Shown here in pieces: positions 22,716 through 23,893 of a stretch of 23,893 bases of DNA; position 1 is the first letter of the stretch; each line of letters begins with the position of its first letter. The translations under genes were made by a program, and so were the position numbers. Below the pieces are notes generated by a model that saw only the letters and a list, made by a program, of their open reading frames with translations, made no database searches and was not told the DNA's origin. Location of the stretch: contig JBBQUT010000050.1 in NCBI GenBank assembly GCA_038212215.1, positions 1 through 23,893 on the forward strand, written 5' to 3'. Source of the DNA: JALZAI01 sp038212215. GTDB lineage: Bacteria; Actinomycetota; Actinomycetes; Mycobacteriales; Jatrophihabitantaceae.

Positions 22716-23893
22716 TCACGCGAGCTTCAGCTCGCTTTGGAACAGGTCGGCGGGTGTGGACCAGTCGAGTGTCTTTCGTGGCCGGGTGTTGATCTCTGCG
22801 GCGACGGCGATAAGCCGTTCGGCGCTGTGGCCGCGCAGGTCGGTGTGTTTGGGGAAGTAGTCGCGCAGCAGGCCGTTCATGTGCTCGATGCTGCCGCGCT
22901 GCCACGGGCTGTGCGCGTGGCAGAAGTAGACCGGTATGCCGGTCGCTGCAGTGAGTTCGCGGTGACCGGCCCAGGTCAGCGAGCGGCGCAGAGCTGGGGG
23001 CATTACGGCAGAGACGCGGATCAGCGCCTCGCGTAGCGCGATTGCTGAGCGGTCGTGCCCCGAGGTGGACGAGGACGAGTTGGCGGGTGGTGCGCTCGAC
23101 GAGGGTGCCGATCGCCGAACGGTTGCCGGTGCCGACTATGTAGTCGCCTTCCCAATGCCCGACCTCGACACGGTCAGCTGCAGCCGCGGGCCGCTCGTCG
23201 ATCATGGTCATAGACACCCGCTGCCCACGACGCCGCGCGTCCGGGCGACGATGCGGTTTGCATCGTCGCCGCCGGGTGCGTAGCGGCATGCTCGTGCGGT
23301 CACGGACGACGCCGCTGCGCGGGTCATAGAGCGCTTGATAGAACGACTCGCTGACCAGTCGGCGGGCGGGGTCGTCTGCGTATTCGACGGACAGTGCACG
23401 GCTGATCTGCTCCGGGCTCCACCGCTTGGCGAACAACTGCTGAATCCTGGCTCGCAGGACGTCGTCCAGATCAACTCGGCGGATGCGGCGGCGAGTTCTG
23501 CGTTCAGCGGCAGATCGGTGCGCGGCCGACGGTCGGTAGCGACCAGCCGGGTCGAGGTTGCGGCGCAGGTCGCGACTGATCGTGGATGGGCTGCGCCCAA
23601 GGTCATAGGCGATCGCTCGCAGTGTCGCACCAGCCTGTCGCAGATCTGAGATCGTGATGCGTTCGTCCTCGGACAGGTAGGAGCCGTTGACCAGGAACGG
23701 GTTGAGGGACAGCTGGTTGGCGTGGCGTTTCCCGACGATGCCAGCGGGCAGGAACGCCTTCACGATCGGGGTTGCGGCGCTCGGTGCCCGCAGGTAGCCG
23801 GTGGCGCGATCGGCGCCTGGGCGGTACCCGAACCCCGTTTTGTGCATGCCGGTCGGCTCGGGGACGGCCGAGTGGACGTAGTCCTCGAATGAC
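22716..23893 (-). pseudogene. IS30-family transposase, inactive (5' end may leave window)
   Basis: The N-terminal helix-turn-helix reads LSEDERITISDLRQAGATLR, AIAYDLGRSPSTISRDLRRN. RWSPEQISRAL and the first catalytic Asp in VEVGHWEGDYIVG follow. At a CCCC run (23058-23061) the frame shifts: homology resumes as HDRSAIALREALIRVSAVMP, PALRRSLTW, then AGHRELTAATGIPVYFCHAH, SPWQRGSIEHMNGLLRDYFP. IS30 enzymes normally have TWDQGxEM before the A; those six codons, with the second catalytic Asp, are deleted at 22970/22971. The third acidic residue (SIEHMN) is retained. The frame is still open at the right edge (ATG 23847 is the first Met seen). Terminal inverted repeats could not be placed. Confidence 0.85.

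Noticed and set aside
22720..22735. Hairpin GCGAGC-TTCA-GCTCGC as IS end or terminator
   Set aside because: It lies in the last codons of the IS30 transposase and no matching copy is seen at the other end within the window.

Overview
The window is high-GC DNA with actinobacterial features: GTG starts, 4-bp start/stop overlaps, SARP/BTAD-nSTAND regulators, LitR-type MerR regulators and a mycofactocin-type SDR relic. I read it as a chromosomal accessory region of a soil or freshwater actinomycete; the genus cannot be read from the sequence.

Region 1 (1-4.6 kb, minus strand) is a light-use module. In transcription order it holds a LitR/CarH-like B12-binding MerR regulator, a xanthorhodopsin/actinorhodopsin-type proton pump, a Blh-type beta-carotene dioxygenase that makes retinal, and a polyprenyl diphosphate synthase running off the left edge. 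A 77-codon orphan gene (4221-4454) lies upstream. Its promoter has nearly the same layout as the rhodopsin promoter, and related TGCACA-centred sites recur between 2.9 and 4.6 kb. This looks like one light-controlled regulon.

Region 2 (4.7-7.7 kb) has a short-chain dehydrogenase (SDR) relic beside a divergent intact LysR regulator. A TauE/SafE exporter and a ZIP-type metal transporter follow, overlapping by ATGA.

Region 3 (7.9-12.8 kb) has a MarR regulator with an apparently leaderless start and an SDR joined by deletion to a frameshifted GH15 glycosidase fragment. After these come a conserved-looking hypothetical protein, a frameshifted small membrane protein and a CaCA-type cation antiporter.

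Region 4 (12.8-20.6 kb) is a 1450-residue SARP-nSTAND-transmembrane-beta-propeller regulator followed by three exported beta-propeller proteins. A perfect heptamer direct repeat with 11-bp period, as in SARP operators, lies just upstream of the first propeller gene. The unit may be a surface-sensing regulator with its own secreted propeller regulon.

Region 5 (20.6 kb to the end) is a decayed zone: an ISL3 transposase fragment with a nonsense codon, an SDR relic in three frames, an apparently intact MazF-type toxin-antitoxin pair with its own operator, a small membrane-protein ORF split by TAG, and an IS30 transposase lacking its second catalytic Asp.

The intact modules are separated by many broken genes. 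Either the accessory DNA is decaying or some frameshifts are assembly errors; this needs read-level checking.
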